A stretch of DNA of 64,000 nucleotides from NCBI RefSeq assembly GCF_021390435.2, contig NZ_JAJVCN010000001.1:930001-994000 (forward strand), read 5' to 3'. The stretch comes from Kibdelosporangium philippinense (GTDB lineage: Bacteria > Actinomycetota > Actinomycetes > Mycobacteriales > Pseudonocardiaceae). Positions within the stretch are counted from its first letter, which is position 1; the number at the start of each line of letters is the position of its first letter. Made by a program: the position numbers and the translations under genes. Below, piece after piece: positions 43,901 to 51,715 of this stretch. Below the pieces are notes generated by a model. It was not told the DNA's origin, made no database searches, and saw only the letters and a program-made list of their open reading frames with translations.

Positions 43901-43977
43901 ACATCGGACTGGTTGACGCCGATGGTTCACCGCGGGCGGAACTGCTCGACGTGAACCTCGTGCTGCGCCCGGAATGA
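37939..43977 (+). CDS. PfaA-like iterative polyketide synthase: KS-AT-ACP-KR-DH
   Basis: 2012 residues from ATG 37939 (GAGGTGACT before it). KS about 35-500 with Cys235 (DAACASSFAA), His370 (EAHGTGT), His410 (VGHTKGA). AT about 600-900 with Ser705 (GHSFGE). A single ACP with phosphopantetheine Ser1211 (LGIDSIKRVEIL, the PUFA-type motif). KR about 1465-1700 with ATGGGRGVTAASL and Tyr1659 (GQSDYAMANE). C-terminal dehydratase/product-template fold (SYLADHTIAGAPVVPVAMVM; VLFHGPRFQA). PfaA proteins carry 4-9 tandem ACPs, so one ACP is unusual. The N-terminus and the AT-ACP linkers are filled with a 33-bp repeat read in two different frames and orientations. Confidence 0.93.
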   Translation: MKMRSGDSADARPCEQVFDADARPCEQVFGHVRQQPIAIVGVGSLMPGSTDVGGFWRSVLEGRDLLTDVPPTHWLVEDYYDPDPAAPDKTYSRRGAFLPPIDFDPVAYGIPPNTVAATDTSQLLALMVAEQVLTDATGGDLAAMNRERVSVILGLGALELLTTMAARLERPVWLKALRESGVEESEAQAICDRIASHYVPWQEATFPGLLGNVVAGRIANKFDLRGTNFTADAACASSFAAVASAVNELALGRSDLVITGGVDAFNDISMYMCFSKTPALSPTGDCRPFSDAADGTILGEGLVMFALKRLEDAERDNDRIYAVVRGIGSSSDGRATAVYAPLPEGQARALRRTYEVAGYGPETVELVEAHGTGTKAGDAAEFAALRATFEQTGRAGRWCALGSVKSQVGHTKGAAGAAGMLKAVLALQHKVFPPTLKVERPNPELGMESSPLYLNTHARPWVRGSTHPRRASVSSFGFGGTNFHVTLEEYLPGTRSGGGVPASRTRTMPAELVLISAPTVTELVNRARGIGNGDLRQHDLAWVARETQRTFHHDDHVRLAVVATDTAELASRLEQAVMLIENNPGASFSTLSGLHYGAGPTALGDIAFLFPGQGSQYTGMGADVAMHFPAAGAVWDWAAAIGIGDRPLHEVVFPIPAFTDLEREAQERLLTATEWAQPALAVSSLALLNVLSGLGLASDCVAGHSFGELVGLYVAGAFDEETLVRLARRRGELMRDAAAVPGMMVAVSGSREDVEAVIASCGDEKLWVANDNAPRQVVVSGTASAVEIFEGKLAKAGLLAKRLNAATGFHSPLVMAASGPLRHFLSDVDIRGPQIDVYGNADAAKYPSDPDAVRHRIADHLASGVRFVDQIEAMYCRGVRTFIEIGAGSAVTRLVGQILGDRQHTAVSLDRKGGNGVTSLYDALGLLCARGMAMNLDALWAGYAPPVRRQEAPKSKAVVKISGANFDRRYPPADGADALPPPNPPRSTEDPLAGSSIGTEDPLAGSSIGTEDLLAGSEGQFAGSSIGTVGPFAGSSNGTDVVGDGWLRVHEDLARRTMDAHAAYQRAMADSHVAFLKLADTWAGGLGAAVTANEKSPDRVPQTSNDLLAGPGTEDPLVGSSIGADDLLAGSSMSTDSSVPDFAITPPVQPMRAAPTGNFTAPDPVTPVDTVDAEAVDLGSVLLSVVADKTGYPPEILDAGMELEADLGIDSIKRVEILSALREKVPGLPDVDAMELGKLRTIGQIVDKLKEATHTDGVSSLDRTVVRTVVAEASGLAMAGLGDGPLAVTDDGGGIAHLVVERLTAHGLSARVVTDVAPDVAGVIFLGGLRDVGSEEQALAVNVEAFRTASAVARCFEEFGGVFVTVQDTGGDFGLGGLQPTRAWLGGVAALAKTVAQEWTTASVKAIDCERGGRTASAIAEDIVRELLAGGSTLEVGLRADGTRTTVELVKTRVESVGTPRIGPESVIVATGGGRGVTAASLRALAERYQPRLVLIGRTPLLDEPDELRGVTDDASLKQIVTELELRRTGQRPAPAYVGSLVEALRSAREIRGTLAALARAGSEVRYVPVDVRDGKALAVALDEVRQSWGPITGVIHGAGVLADKRVVDKTVRQFEQVFGTKVVGLLTLLDATENDPLDVLCVFSSVVARYGNPGQSDYAMANEVLNQVASAEAVKRPGSVVRSIAWGPWHGGMVTPEVERHFRGLQVPLVPVAAGTQAFVAELGGQPGEAQVVIAPGDTDGQLLGAARQRAMEAEIRLSARTHSYLADHTIAGAPVVPVAMVMEWFAAAARESRPREHTAMIRDISVLRKISLNRFEDSGTRLAVRCTADGPKLRMELLGEDGRSHYRATVHLGGVDAGPMTAWAAPPDLQPVDQTEIYDGRVLFHGPRFQAIRSLHGVSRLGAIADVVGLEALGWTGLTGTVWRTDPAATDACLQLSLLWAEKVLGGAALPMSVGEYRLHREGPASGPMRCVVRAKQVHIDHAKCDIGLVDADGSPRAELLDVNLVLRPE
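37963..38026 (+). repeat. two 33-bp-period repeats at the 5' end of the PfaA-like gene
   Basis: Two units, each GATGCTCGACCCTGCGAGCA plus GGTCTTCG, start at 37963 and 37996. They encode ADARPCEQVF twice, which has no counterpart in PUFA synthases. Each unit has a hairpin core (GACCCTGC/GCAGGTC). The same sequence recurs inverted at 40902-41345. Confidence 0.85.
40902..41055 (-). repeat. inverted array of the same 33-bp repeat in the AT-ACP linker
   Basis: Units start near 40902, 40935 and 40968, then degenerate copies run to 41055. On the coding strand each reads CGAAGACCCGCTTGCGGGGT plus CGAGCATCGGC, encoding TEDPLAGSSIG. This is the reverse complement of the units at 37963-38026. Confidence 0.85.
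41250..41345 (-). repeat. further degenerate copies of the 33-bp repeat before the ACP
   Basis: About three diverged units (for example GATCCGCTTGTGGGGTCGAG, GATGACCTGCTTGCAGGATC) encode NDLLAGPGTEDPLVGSSIGA and DDLLAGSSMST, separated from the main array by a conserved helical segment (HAAYQRAMADSHVAFLKLAD). Confidence 0.75.
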
Positions 43978-44011
43978 CGCTGATGGTCATCGGAAAGGTG
44001 AGGCAGTCCAC

Positions 44012-47000
44012 ATGGGATTCGGACCGACCGCGGCCGACAGCGGCCGAAACGTTCCGCTCCGCATGCACGTTTACTCCGGCGGGGATCGTCACGACGTACT
44101 GGAGGCGCTGGCGGCGAGCCGTGAATCCGGTCAGGGACCGGCGCGCCTGGTGATCCTCGCCGCGGGATCGGCACAGCACGCCGCACGCGCGGCAGCCGCC
44201 CGCCGGTGGCTGACAGGTGCTGGGCGGCGACCCGAGGGTGTGGCCTTCCACGAGACTCCGGCAAAGGGCGAGATCGCGTTCGTCTTCACCAACGGTGCCG
44301 CCGCCTACCAGGGCATGGGCAAGGAGTTGATGCTCGCGTTCCCCGAGATCATGGCCGCCATCGAGGCACGCTGCGGCTCGCTGGAAGCCGCCGGATGGGC
44401 GTACACGGACACCAAAGTGGACAGTGTGCCGGCCCTCGACCGGATCTGGGGAGCCGGCTTGCTTGCCCAGGTGCACACCGAGATCAACCGGGATCTGCTT
44501 GGTATCTCGCCGAACGCGGTCATCGGCTACTCGTCCGGCGAATCCAATGCGCTCGTGGCCATGCGGGCGTGGCGGGATGTCCCGGCGCTGGTCGCGGACG
44601 CACAGGGTTCCGCGCTGTTCACCAACGCACTGGTGGGTGAGTTCGAGGCGGTGCGTCGCGTGTGGCGTCGCCTCGGGATCGAAGGCGACCGGTGGACGAA
44701 CCACCTCGTCAACGCGCCAGTGGAAGACGTTCGCGCGGCGCTCGACGGTGAGCCCGCGGTGCACTTGGTGGCGATCAACGCGCCTGACTCGTGCGTCGTG
44801 GGCGGCGAGGCGGCGGGGTGTGAACGAGTCATCAGCCGGCTCGGACCGGGACGTGCGCTGCCCCTCGACTACGAGATCGCGGTGCACGCGCACGAGTTGA
44901 CCGAGGTGCGGGAGCAGTGGTGGCAGTTGCACCACTGGCCGACTTTCGAAGTACCGGACGTCCGGTTCTACTCCTGCGCCACTGTGGACTGGTACACACC
45001 GACGCCCGAAGCTGTGGCGGACGCGCTCACCGCGCAGGCGGTGACCACGGTTGATTTCGCCGCGACGGTCGAGCGCGCGTGGGCTGACGGAGTGCGCGTG
45101 TTCATCGAACACGGTCCGCAGGCGCTGTGTACGGGATGGATTCGCCGGATCCTGGGCGACCGTGAGTATCTCGCCGTTGCCATGGACGGTCCCGGCGTAC
45201 ACCACCTCGTCGACACTGTGGCGGAGCTTGTCGCCGCGGGCGTCCCGATGCGCACCGATCGATTGTTCGACCACCTGGCGCGGAACTGCGCATCAGCCTC
45301 GGAAAGCACCCACCAGCGGACAACGCCGCGTGCCCAGTCGGTCGCCGAAGCATCGACTGGCGTCACACCGGCCGACGTACCCCCTCGGACGGCGCTGACC
45401 GTGGCGGGCGACCTCTATCAGCGGATCTCCGCGCGGCACAACGAATTCCTGGCGCTCCAGGCGGCAGTCCACCAGAGGTTCCTGCTTTCCCCGCAGTGCA
45501 CGCAATCCGTGTTCCGCGACACCATGCGGCGTGACAAGGTTTGTGTGGCGCAGCCGCTCGTTGAGCAAGTCCAGCCACCCCAAGCAGGTCAAATTGTGCC
45601 CAGTCAAAGTCTGCGCGGCGCTGCCGACACTCCTCCGCCCGGCAAGGGCGAGCGGTTCCACCGGCTGCTCAGTGCCAAGTTGACCTTCCACGGCAGCTCA
45701 CCGCATCTCGGCGAGCCGATTCGCGGCGAGACTCACGTCGACGGGTACGGCGACCACAACGGTGTGCGTCTGTCGTTCTTTCGCGGCACCTGGTACGTCG
45801 GTGACGAACCCTGCATGACAGCCCGCGACTGCGTTGCCGGCTATTTTACCGAGACGGAGTTCGCCGCGCTCGGCGGAGTGCACTGGGATCCGGCGTCCGA
45901 GGTGATCAGCGACTCCGGGCCGGTCGATCCGCCGGCTGTCGTCTGCTCGGTTCGCCGATTCGGTCCCGACGCGGTACGCGCGTTCGGGGATGGCCGTCCG
46001 GCTGACTGTTTCGGACCCGGGTGGGAGCGAACGCGGTGCCACATCCGTAGTCCACGGCTGTCGGACGGCCGGACGCCGCTGATCAACGAGGTGACCGAGT
46101 TCGATCCGGCGGGTGGACCGTGGCGGCGGGGCTATCTGCGAGCCGAAACACCAGTCGCGCAAGGGGACTGGCTCTTCGAGGCCGAGCACACCGGGGATCC
46201 GTTCGTGCCCGGCTCGCTGATGCTCGACGGATGTGTGCAGGCATCGGCTTTCTACCTGGCGGCCATGGGATATACCGTCGACCGCGACGGCTGGCGGTTC
46301 GAGCCAGTGCCCGAGCAGGTCTACCACATGCGCAACCACGGCCGGGTGGTCCCGGGCAGTCGCGACCTGAGGGTCGAGGTGTTCGTCCGCGAGGTCTCGG
46401 CCGGTCCGCAGCCCACACTGTTCGCCGACGTACTGTGCACAGTGGACGGAACCAAGGTGTTTCACGTTCGTCGCCTTGGTCTGCGGCTCGTGCCGGACTG
46501 GCCGCTGTCGTACTGGCGGCAGCTCGGTCCTCCCGCTGTTCAGACGACGGGTGAGCCGGTGGCGCCGGCAGAACTCGCTGGGCTGCGGGGGTACCACGAG
46601 AGCAAGCCGGTAGCCGAAGTGGACGGTTTTCGTTTCGACTACGCGTCGCTGCTGGCCCTCGCATGGGGTAAGCCGTCCGATGCTTTCGGCCCCATCTATG
46701 AAGTCTTCGACGGCCCGCAGCGGATCGCTCGGATGCCTGGACCGCCTTACGGTTTCATGAGCCGGGTGGCGTCGGTCGGCGGCCCGTTCCTCGCGATGAA
46801 AACCGGTACTTGGGCCGAGGTCGAGTACGACGTTCCTGAGGAAGTCTGGTACTTCGAGCAGAACGGCTACCCAGCCATGCCGTTCGGGGTTCTCCTGGAG
46901 GTTGTCCTGCAGACCTGCGGCTGGGTCTGCTTGTACGCCGGCAGTTCGCTGGCGGGCGGCGACACGGACCTGTTGATGCGCAACCTTGACGGCGCGGGCA

Positions 47001-48928
47001 CCGTGACGGGTGAGATCCGGCCGGGGACACGCACGCTGCGCACTCGTGCTGAGCTGACCCGCGTCTCGCGGGCTGCCGGCGTGATCCTCATGTCCTTCGA
47101 CGTCGAATGTTTTGCCGACGGGCAACCGGTCTGCACAGTGTCCAGCGGGTTCGGGCTCTTCGCGCCGGAGGCCTTCGAGAGCCAGGTCGGCCTGCCCGCG
47201 TCTGATGCGGAACGTGCCCGGCTCAAGGCATCCAGTGACCTCGTCGTCGACCTCACGCAGCGGCCGGACCGCTACTTCGGTGGTTCGCTGCGGCTGGCCG
47301 GACCGATGCTGCTCATGCTCGATCGGGTCACCGGCTACTGGCCGGACGGCGGCGAGGCCGGGCTCGGCCGGTTGCGGGCCGAAAAGGACGTCGACGCGGG
47401 GGAGTGGTTCTTCAAGGCCCACTTCTTCCAGGATCCCGTGCAGCCGGGCTCGCTGGGGGTGGAGAGCATGTGCCAGCTGCTGCAGTTCTACCTCATCGAG
47501 CGCGACTTCGGCGCGGGACTGCGCAATCCGCGATTCGAACCCGTGCTACCCGGCCGTCAGGTGACGTGGACGTATCGCGGTCAGGTCGTGCCGACGAACA
47601 AACGCGTCACGGTCGAGATGGACATCATCGAGGTCGGCGAGCACGACCGCCACGCGGTCGCGCATGCCTGGCTGTGGGTGGACGGCAAGCGCATCTACCA
47701 CGTGAAGAACCTGGGAATGCGTGTGGTGGAGGATACGAGCGGCGGGAAGGTGACAAGCTCGGGGACTTCGACACACGACCTGGATCCCGCGGTCGACACC
47801 TGGTTGCTCGATCACTGTCCTACTTTCACGGTGCCGGCGCTGCCGATGATGTCCACGCTCGATCTGCTCGCCCGCGCGGCCACTGTCTACTCGGGCCGCA
47901 CCGTCACGGCCATCCACGACGTGCGGTTGCGGCGGTGGGTGCCGGTCTGGAAACCGGTTCGTCTGCGCACAGAGGTGAGTGGATTGGGCAACGAGTTGGA
48001 CGTGACGCTGCTGGTGTGGCGTGAGGCGGCAACCCAGGCACTGTCCCGTTTCGAGCCGGTCGTCAGCGCCACCGTGCGAGTCGGCAGGCAGCCGGCCGAA
48101 TGCCGCGCGCCCGAACCACTGGCCGGTGCCGAGCCCGCGGATGATCCGTACCGCACTGGAGTGGTCTTCCACGGGCCAAGCTTCCAGTACCTCGTGTCAC
48201 TGCGGATGGGGACCGGCGGAGCGTCGGGTATCCTCGACGCCAGCCGGGGCAGTGTCCCGCGTGGACTGCTCAACCAGGGACTGCTCGACGCTGCCACGCA
48301 CGTCATTCCGCACGATCGGCTCTGGCGGTGGTCCGGTGAGATCGGCCGGGAGGGGGTCGGTTTCCCGCACGAGATCACGACGTTCCAGTCGTTCGCGCCA
48401 CTGCCGGACACCGGGATGGTGTACGTCGAAGCACGCTTCGCCGGATTCCACCGCGGCAACAGGATGCGGCCGGTCTTCGACCTGTGGCTGTCGGACGAGC
48501 GGCGGTTGCTGGCCACCGTCCGTCTGGTTGACGCATTGATGCCCAAGGGTAGTCTTGGCATGGCCGAACCCGGTGACCGGCGGGCGTTTCTGCGGGACCG
48601 GCGCTACGTGGCGGGTCTCGGCATCTGCGTGGCCGACGGAGACGTGACCAGGGTGTCCACTGCGGACGTTGACCGGTTCGACTGGCTGGTGGGAACCGTC
48701 GCGCAGCTCTACGGCCTGCCGCCAGGCGCAAGGGGCGCTGACCACCTGCCGTTGATCGCGATACGGGATCACGTGGCACGACTTGCCCGTGTGCATCCGT
48801 CGGCTGTCGAGGTGGATCTCCTTCAGCATCGGGCTTGGCCGAAGGCTAGGCCCGGCGAGATCCACCAGTTGCACGTCGAGCAGACGGCCGATCGCGTGAC
48901 GGTACGCGGCATCGTCCCGCCCAGCTGA
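44012..48928 (+). CDS. PfaB/PfaC-like protein: AT plus multiple FabA-type dehydratase domains, no KS
   Basis: 1638 residues. AT about 85-400 with Ser174 in GYSSGES (PfaB-like, His of GHS replaced by Tyr). Hotdog 1 has His726 (EAEHTGDPFVPGSLMLDG). Hotdog 2 is degenerate, Asn951 at the His position (FEQNGYPAMPFGVLLE). Hotdog 3 has His1137 (KAHFFQDPVQPGSLGVESM). The C-terminus (about 1260-1640) resembles a PKS dehydratase/product template (WLLDHCPTFTVPALPM; VVFHGPSFQYLV). PfaC proteins start with KS-CLF, which is missing here, so chain condensation must rely on the PfaA-like KS or the free KS at 49497. It begins 34 bp after the PfaA-like gene. Confidence 0.88.
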   Translation: MGFGPTAADSGRNVPLRMHVYSGGDRHDVLEALAASRESGQGPARLVILAAGSAQHAARAAAARRWLTGAGRRPEGVAFHETPAKGEIAFVFTNGAAAYQGMGKELMLAFPEIMAAIEARCGSLEAAGWAYTDTKVDSVPALDRIWGAGLLAQVHTEINRDLLGISPNAVIGYSSGESNALVAMRAWRDVPALVADAQGSALFTNALVGEFEAVRRVWRRLGIEGDRWTNHLVNAPVEDVRAALDGEPAVHLVAINAPDSCVVGGEAAGCERVISRLGPGRALPLDYEIAVHAHELTEVREQWWQLHHWPTFEVPDVRFYSCATVDWYTPTPEAVADALTAQAVTTVDFAATVERAWADGVRVFIEHGPQALCTGWIRRILGDREYLAVAMDGPGVHHLVDTVAELVAAGVPMRTDRLFDHLARNCASASESTHQRTTPRAQSVAEASTGVTPADVPPRTALTVAGDLYQRISARHNEFLALQAAVHQRFLLSPQCTQSVFRDTMRRDKVCVAQPLVEQVQPPQAGQIVPSQSLRGAADTPPPGKGERFHRLLSAKLTFHGSSPHLGEPIRGETHVDGYGDHNGVRLSFFRGTWYVGDEPCMTARDCVAGYFTETEFAALGGVHWDPASEVISDSGPVDPPAVVCSVRRFGPDAVRAFGDGRPADCFGPGWERTRCHIRSPRLSDGRTPLINEVTEFDPAGGPWRRGYLRAETPVAQGDWLFEAEHTGDPFVPGSLMLDGCVQASAFYLAAMGYTVDRDGWRFEPVPEQVYHMRNHGRVVPGSRDLRVEVFVREVSAGPQPTLFADVLCTVDGTKVFHVRRLGLRLVPDWPLSYWRQLGPPAVQTTGEPVAPAELAGLRGYHESKPVAEVDGFRFDYASLLALAWGKPSDAFGPIYEVFDGPQRIARMPGPPYGFMSRVASVGGPFLAMKTGTWAEVEYDVPEEVWYFEQNGYPAMPFGVLLEVVLQTCGWVCLYAGSSLAGGDTDLLMRNLDGAGTVTGEIRPGTRTLRTRAELTRVSRAAGVILMSFDVECFADGQPVCTVSSGFGLFAPEAFESQVGLPASDAERARLKASSDLVVDLTQRPDRYFGGSLRLAGPMLLMLDRVTGYWPDGGEAGLGRLRAEKDVDAGEWFFKAHFFQDPVQPGSLGVESMCQLLQFYLIERDFGAGLRNPRFEPVLPGRQVTWTYRGQVVPTNKRVTVEMDIIEVGEHDRHAVAHAWLWVDGKRIYHVKNLGMRVVEDTSGGKVTSSGTSTHDLDPAVDTWLLDHCPTFTVPALPMMSTLDLLARAATVYSGRTVTAIHDVRLRRWVPVWKPVRLRTEVSGLGNELDVTLLVWREAATQALSRFEPVVSATVRVGRQPAECRAPEPLAGAEPADDPYRTGVVFHGPSFQYLVSLRMGTGGASGILDASRGSVPRGLLNQGLLDAATHVIPHDRLWRWSGEIGREGVGFPHEITTFQSFAPLPDTGMVYVEARFAGFHRGNRMRPVFDLWLSDERRLLATVRLVDALMPKGSLGMAEPGDRRAFLRDRRYVAGLGICVADGDVTRVSTADVDRFDWLVGTVAQLYGLPPGARGADHLPLIAIRDHVARLARVHPSAVEVDLLQHRAWPKARPGEIHQLHVEQTADRVTVRGIVPPS

Positions 48929-49032
48929 TACTCTCATGCTGGCGTTCCATGTTTTTGTTGTACAGCAACCTGTTCGGCGGATTGTCGACTGCCTGAGCCA
49001 GTAGCGGACCACACATCGCCACCGGTCACGTA

Positions 49033-49081
49033 GACCAGTCAAGCGGCCCCTTTCACAACGCGCACGCAAAGCGTGAAACTG
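49033..49081 (+). promoter_or_regulatory. degenerate cluster box (near-copy 4) with promoter-like sequence
   Basis: GACCAGTCAAGCGGCC (49033-49048) has one mismatch in each half. It is followed by CCTTTCACAAC and, exactly 27 bases after the box, AAACTG (49076-49081). It points to the ACP operon starting at 49225. Confidence 0.45.
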
Positions 49082-49224
49082 ACAACGGCTCGCCGCACCC
49101 AGTGATGCCCTTCTGGCAGCGCAGCACCGAATCCGCCGACGAGATCCCGCACATCGAGCACGACCCACCATGTGACCACTCAGCGCAACAAAGAGCACCT
49201 CTGTGGACGGAGAAGGAAAAAGCT

Positions 49225-49488
49225 ATGACGCAGCCTGTTATCACTCGCGAAGACATCTTCGCTGTCATCAAGAAAAACATCGCGACCGTCATCGAAGGAA
49301 CTGAAGGTCTAGTGGTCACCGAGACGGCCAGCATGAAGGACTTTGGCGCGGACTCGCTGGAGATGGTCGAAGTGGTGTCGCGCTCGATGAAGGAGTTGCG
49401 GATCAAGGTCCCCCGCACCGAGCTGTCGAAAGCGTCGAACCTCAAGGAACTGGTGGACATCTTCGAACGCTTTGCCGTAGCCGCTTGA
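49225..49488 (+). CDS. stand-alone acyl carrier protein
   Basis: 87 residues from ATG 49225 (GGAGAAGGAAAAAGCT before it); the frame extends to 49102 with no family content. Phosphopantetheine attachment at Ser44 in MKDFGADSLEMVEVVSRSMK. First gene of the ten-gene operon. In beta-branching cassettes a free donor ACP carries the acetyl group used by the HMG-CoA-synthase-like enzyme, which fits this position; it may also receive acyl chains from the FAAL. Confidence 0.93.
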   Translation: MTQPVITREDIFAVIKKNIATVIEGTEGLVVTETASMKDFGADSLEMVEVVSRSMKELRIKVPRTELSKASNLKELVDIFERFAVAA

Positions 49489-49496
49489 GGTGCACG

Positions 49497-50783
49497 ATGG
49501 AACGAACTTCTGATCAGCGTGTCGTGATCACTGGCTTGGGTGTCGTGACGTGTCTCGCGGACAGTGTTCCCGAGTTCTGGGCGGGGCTTGTCGCCGGACG
49601 GTCGGGGATCACGAACTGGAAAAGCATGGACGAGAGGGTGGAGTGCCGGGTTGCGGGCGACTTGAGCGACTTCGACTACAACGATCATCTGGACCGCGTG
49701 GGTCGAGGGTATGACGCCGAGCTGACGAAAGCGGCGAGGAAACTCTTTCGCGTCACGCCACTTTCCGGGCGAGCGACAGCGTCGGCCGCGGCTCAGGCAT
49801 ACGTCGACGCCGGGCTGGATCCCAGCAAGGTCGATCCTGATCGAGTCGGGCACGTGCTGGCCGGTCAGAACTTGAACACGCCGCTGATCACGGAGAACAG
49901 CCGTATCTTCGCTGAAGACCCTGAGTACATGGCCCCCTTGTTGGGAATGGTGGCCCTGGACACCGACGTTGTGGGTGTGGTCTGCGAACTGTTGCACCTG
50001 CGTGGGCCGAGCATGATGGTCGGCGGCGCATGCGCGAGCGGCAATTTGGCTGTCCTCAGTGGATTGGACATGATTCGGGCCGGCCGAGCGGACGCGGTTG
50101 TCGTCACAGGCGGCGCGGTCGCCATGGATGCCGCGATTGTCCAGGCGTGGGTGGAGATCGAGGCGTTGACCTTCAGGTCGTTCAACGATGATCCGGCTCG
50201 CGCCAGCCGGCCGTTCGACGCTCAACGGGAAGGCTTCGTGCCCAGTGAGGGCGCGGCCGCCGTGGTGATCGAGACGATGGCGAGCGCCCGGCGACGCGGC
50301 GCCACCGTGTACGCGGAAGTTCTTGGTGGCGCGGCGGCGTCGGATGCTTCCCGGCTGCCCCGGCCACACCAGGATGGGCAGGAACGTGCGATGCGGAACG
50401 CACTGCGGGACGCGCGTGTCTGCCCGGAGCAGGTTGACTACGTCAATGCCCACGCGACGTCAACTCCGTTGGGTGATGCGGTCGAGGTCGCCGCGGTCAA
50501 GGCCGTCCTTGGCGACCGGGCGCTCAGTGTTCCCATGAACGCGACGAAATCGATGATCGGACACAGCCTCACCTCGGCCGGAGTCATCGAACTGGTCGCC
50601 ACGACGCTGCAGATCCAGCATGGCGTACTGCACCCGACGATCAACCAGGAGGAAAAGGACCCGGAGCTCGATCTGGACTTCGTCCCGAACGAGGCCCGTG
50701 AGCACGCCATCACCGTGGGAATCTCGAACTCGTTCGGGTTCGGTGGGATCAACTCGTGCTTGGTCGTGGGACGCCCAGGATGA
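49497..50783 (+). CDS. free-standing KAS II-like ketosynthase with intact triad
   Basis: 428 residues. Cys179 (MMVGGACASGNLAVLSG), His319 (YVNAHATSTPLGDA), His356 (MIGHSLTSAGVIEL). In beta-branching cassettes the equivalent KS is usually a malonyl-ACP decarboxylase with Ser in place of Cys. Here Cys is kept, so it may still condense and could supply the condensing activity missing from the PfaC-like protein, or may generate acetyl-ACP. GAGGTG overlapping the ACP stop is the ribosome site. It overlaps the AT gene by ATGA. Confidence 0.92.
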   Translation: MERTSDQRVVITGLGVVTCLADSVPEFWAGLVAGRSGITNWKSMDERVECRVAGDLSDFDYNDHLDRVGRGYDAELTKAARKLFRVTPLSGRATASAAAQAYVDAGLDPSKVDPDRVGHVLAGQNLNTPLITENSRIFAEDPEYMAPLLGMVALDTDVVGVVCELLHLRGPSMMVGGACASGNLAVLSGLDMIRAGRADAVVVTGGAVAMDAAIVQAWVEIEALTFRSFNDDPARASRPFDAQREGFVPSEGAAAVVIETMASARRRGATVYAEVLGGAAASDASRLPRPHQDGQERAMRNALRDARVCPEQVDYVNAHATSTPLGDAVEVAAVKAVLGDRALSVPMNATKSMIGHSLTSAGVIELVATTLQIQHGVLHPTINQEEKDPELDLDFVPNEAREHAITVGISNSFGFGGINSCLVVGRPG

Positions 50784-51715
50784 CCGCACTGCTGTTCGCA
50801 GGGCAAGGCAGCGAGCGGGTCGGCATGGGTGCTGAGCTGACCGCTGCCTGTGCCGGCTGCCGGGACGTGTTCGCCGCCGCGGACGAGGCATTGAGCCGGC
50901 CGTTGTCGCGCTGGATCGCGCAGGGGCCAGAGGATGTTTTGCGCAGCACTGAGATCGCACAACCCGCGCTGCTGACAGTCGGTGTCGCGCAAGGGCAACA
51001 CCTGCTGGCGCTTGGCATCAAGCCGGTGGCACTCGTGGGACACAGCCTCGGCCAATACACCGCCTTGGTGACGGCAGGGGCGCTGAATTTCAGCGATGCG
51101 GTGCGTCTCGTCGCGGCACGTGGGCAGTTGATGCAGCAGACTGTCCCGCGCGGAGCCGGCGCGATGGTGGCTGTCTCGGGTTTGTCCAGGGAAAACCTTG
51201 AGGTGGCGTGCAAACTCGGCAACGAGCATGGTGTGGTTGGGGTGGCCTGCTTCAACGCACCCGACAGGGCCGTTCTCTCCGGAGAGACAAACGCCGTCGC
51301 GGTCGCTGCCGACGTCTGCGAGGACGCTGGCGGCGGTGTCGTCGCTCTACCGGTGAGCGCGCCGTTTCACAGCGCGCTCCTTGCTCCGATGGTGCCGAAG
51401 TTCGCTCGACTGGTGGCCGAAACACCAGTACAGGCGCCGAGGATCCCGGTGGTGGACAACGTCACGGCGCAGCCGTTGGGTGACGCCGACGCGGTCCGAA
51501 AGTCTCTTGTGGACCATATCGAAAGGCCGGTGCTGTTCGATGACAGCCTGCGCACCCTGGCAGAGCTGGGCGTTCAGCGCTTGATCGGATGCGGACCAGG
51601 GATCGCGGGGCTCACTTTCGCATCACGAACCATCCCGGACGTCCCGCGCGTGACATTCGAGGAGACTGCGGCTGCGCCGTGGAATATGGGAGGTGCACAT
51701 GCAGGGCCGGTTTAA
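50780..51715 (+). CDS. stand-alone malonyl-CoA:ACP acyltransferase (FabD-like)
   Basis: 311 residues from ATG 50780, overlapping the KS stop. Active motifs ALLFAGQGSERVGMG, nucleophile in ALVGHSLGQYTALV, and His in LPVSAPFHSALLAPM. Loads malonyl units on ACPs. Its place between KS and KR suggests it serves the free ACP, the PfaA-like ACP or both. Confidence 0.92.
   Translation: MTALLFAGQGSERVGMGAELTAACAGCRDVFAAADEALSRPLSRWIAQGPEDVLRSTEIAQPALLTVGVAQGQHLLALGIKPVALVGHSLGQYTALVTAGALNFSDAVRLVAARGQLMQQTVPRGAGAMVAVSGLSRENLEVACKLGNEHGVVGVACFNAPDRAVLSGETNAVAVAADVCEDAGGGVVALPVSAPFHSALLAPMVPKFARLVAETPVQAPRIPVVDNVTAQPLGDADAVRKSLVDHIERPVLFDDSLRTLAELGVQRLIGCGPGIAGLTFASRTIPDVPRVTFEETAAAPWNMGGAHAGPV

Noticed and set aside
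45698..47422. Minus-strand ORF of 574 codons inside the PfaC-like gene
   Set aside because: Shadow of a high-GC coding strand; no domain, ribosome site or signal.
37939..48928. Enediyne polyketide synthase
   Set aside because: The KS-AT-ACP-KR-DH order is shared, but the LGIDSIKRVEIL ACP motif, PfaD and separate FabA-type dehydratases point to the PUFA type; no enediyne accessory genes are seen.
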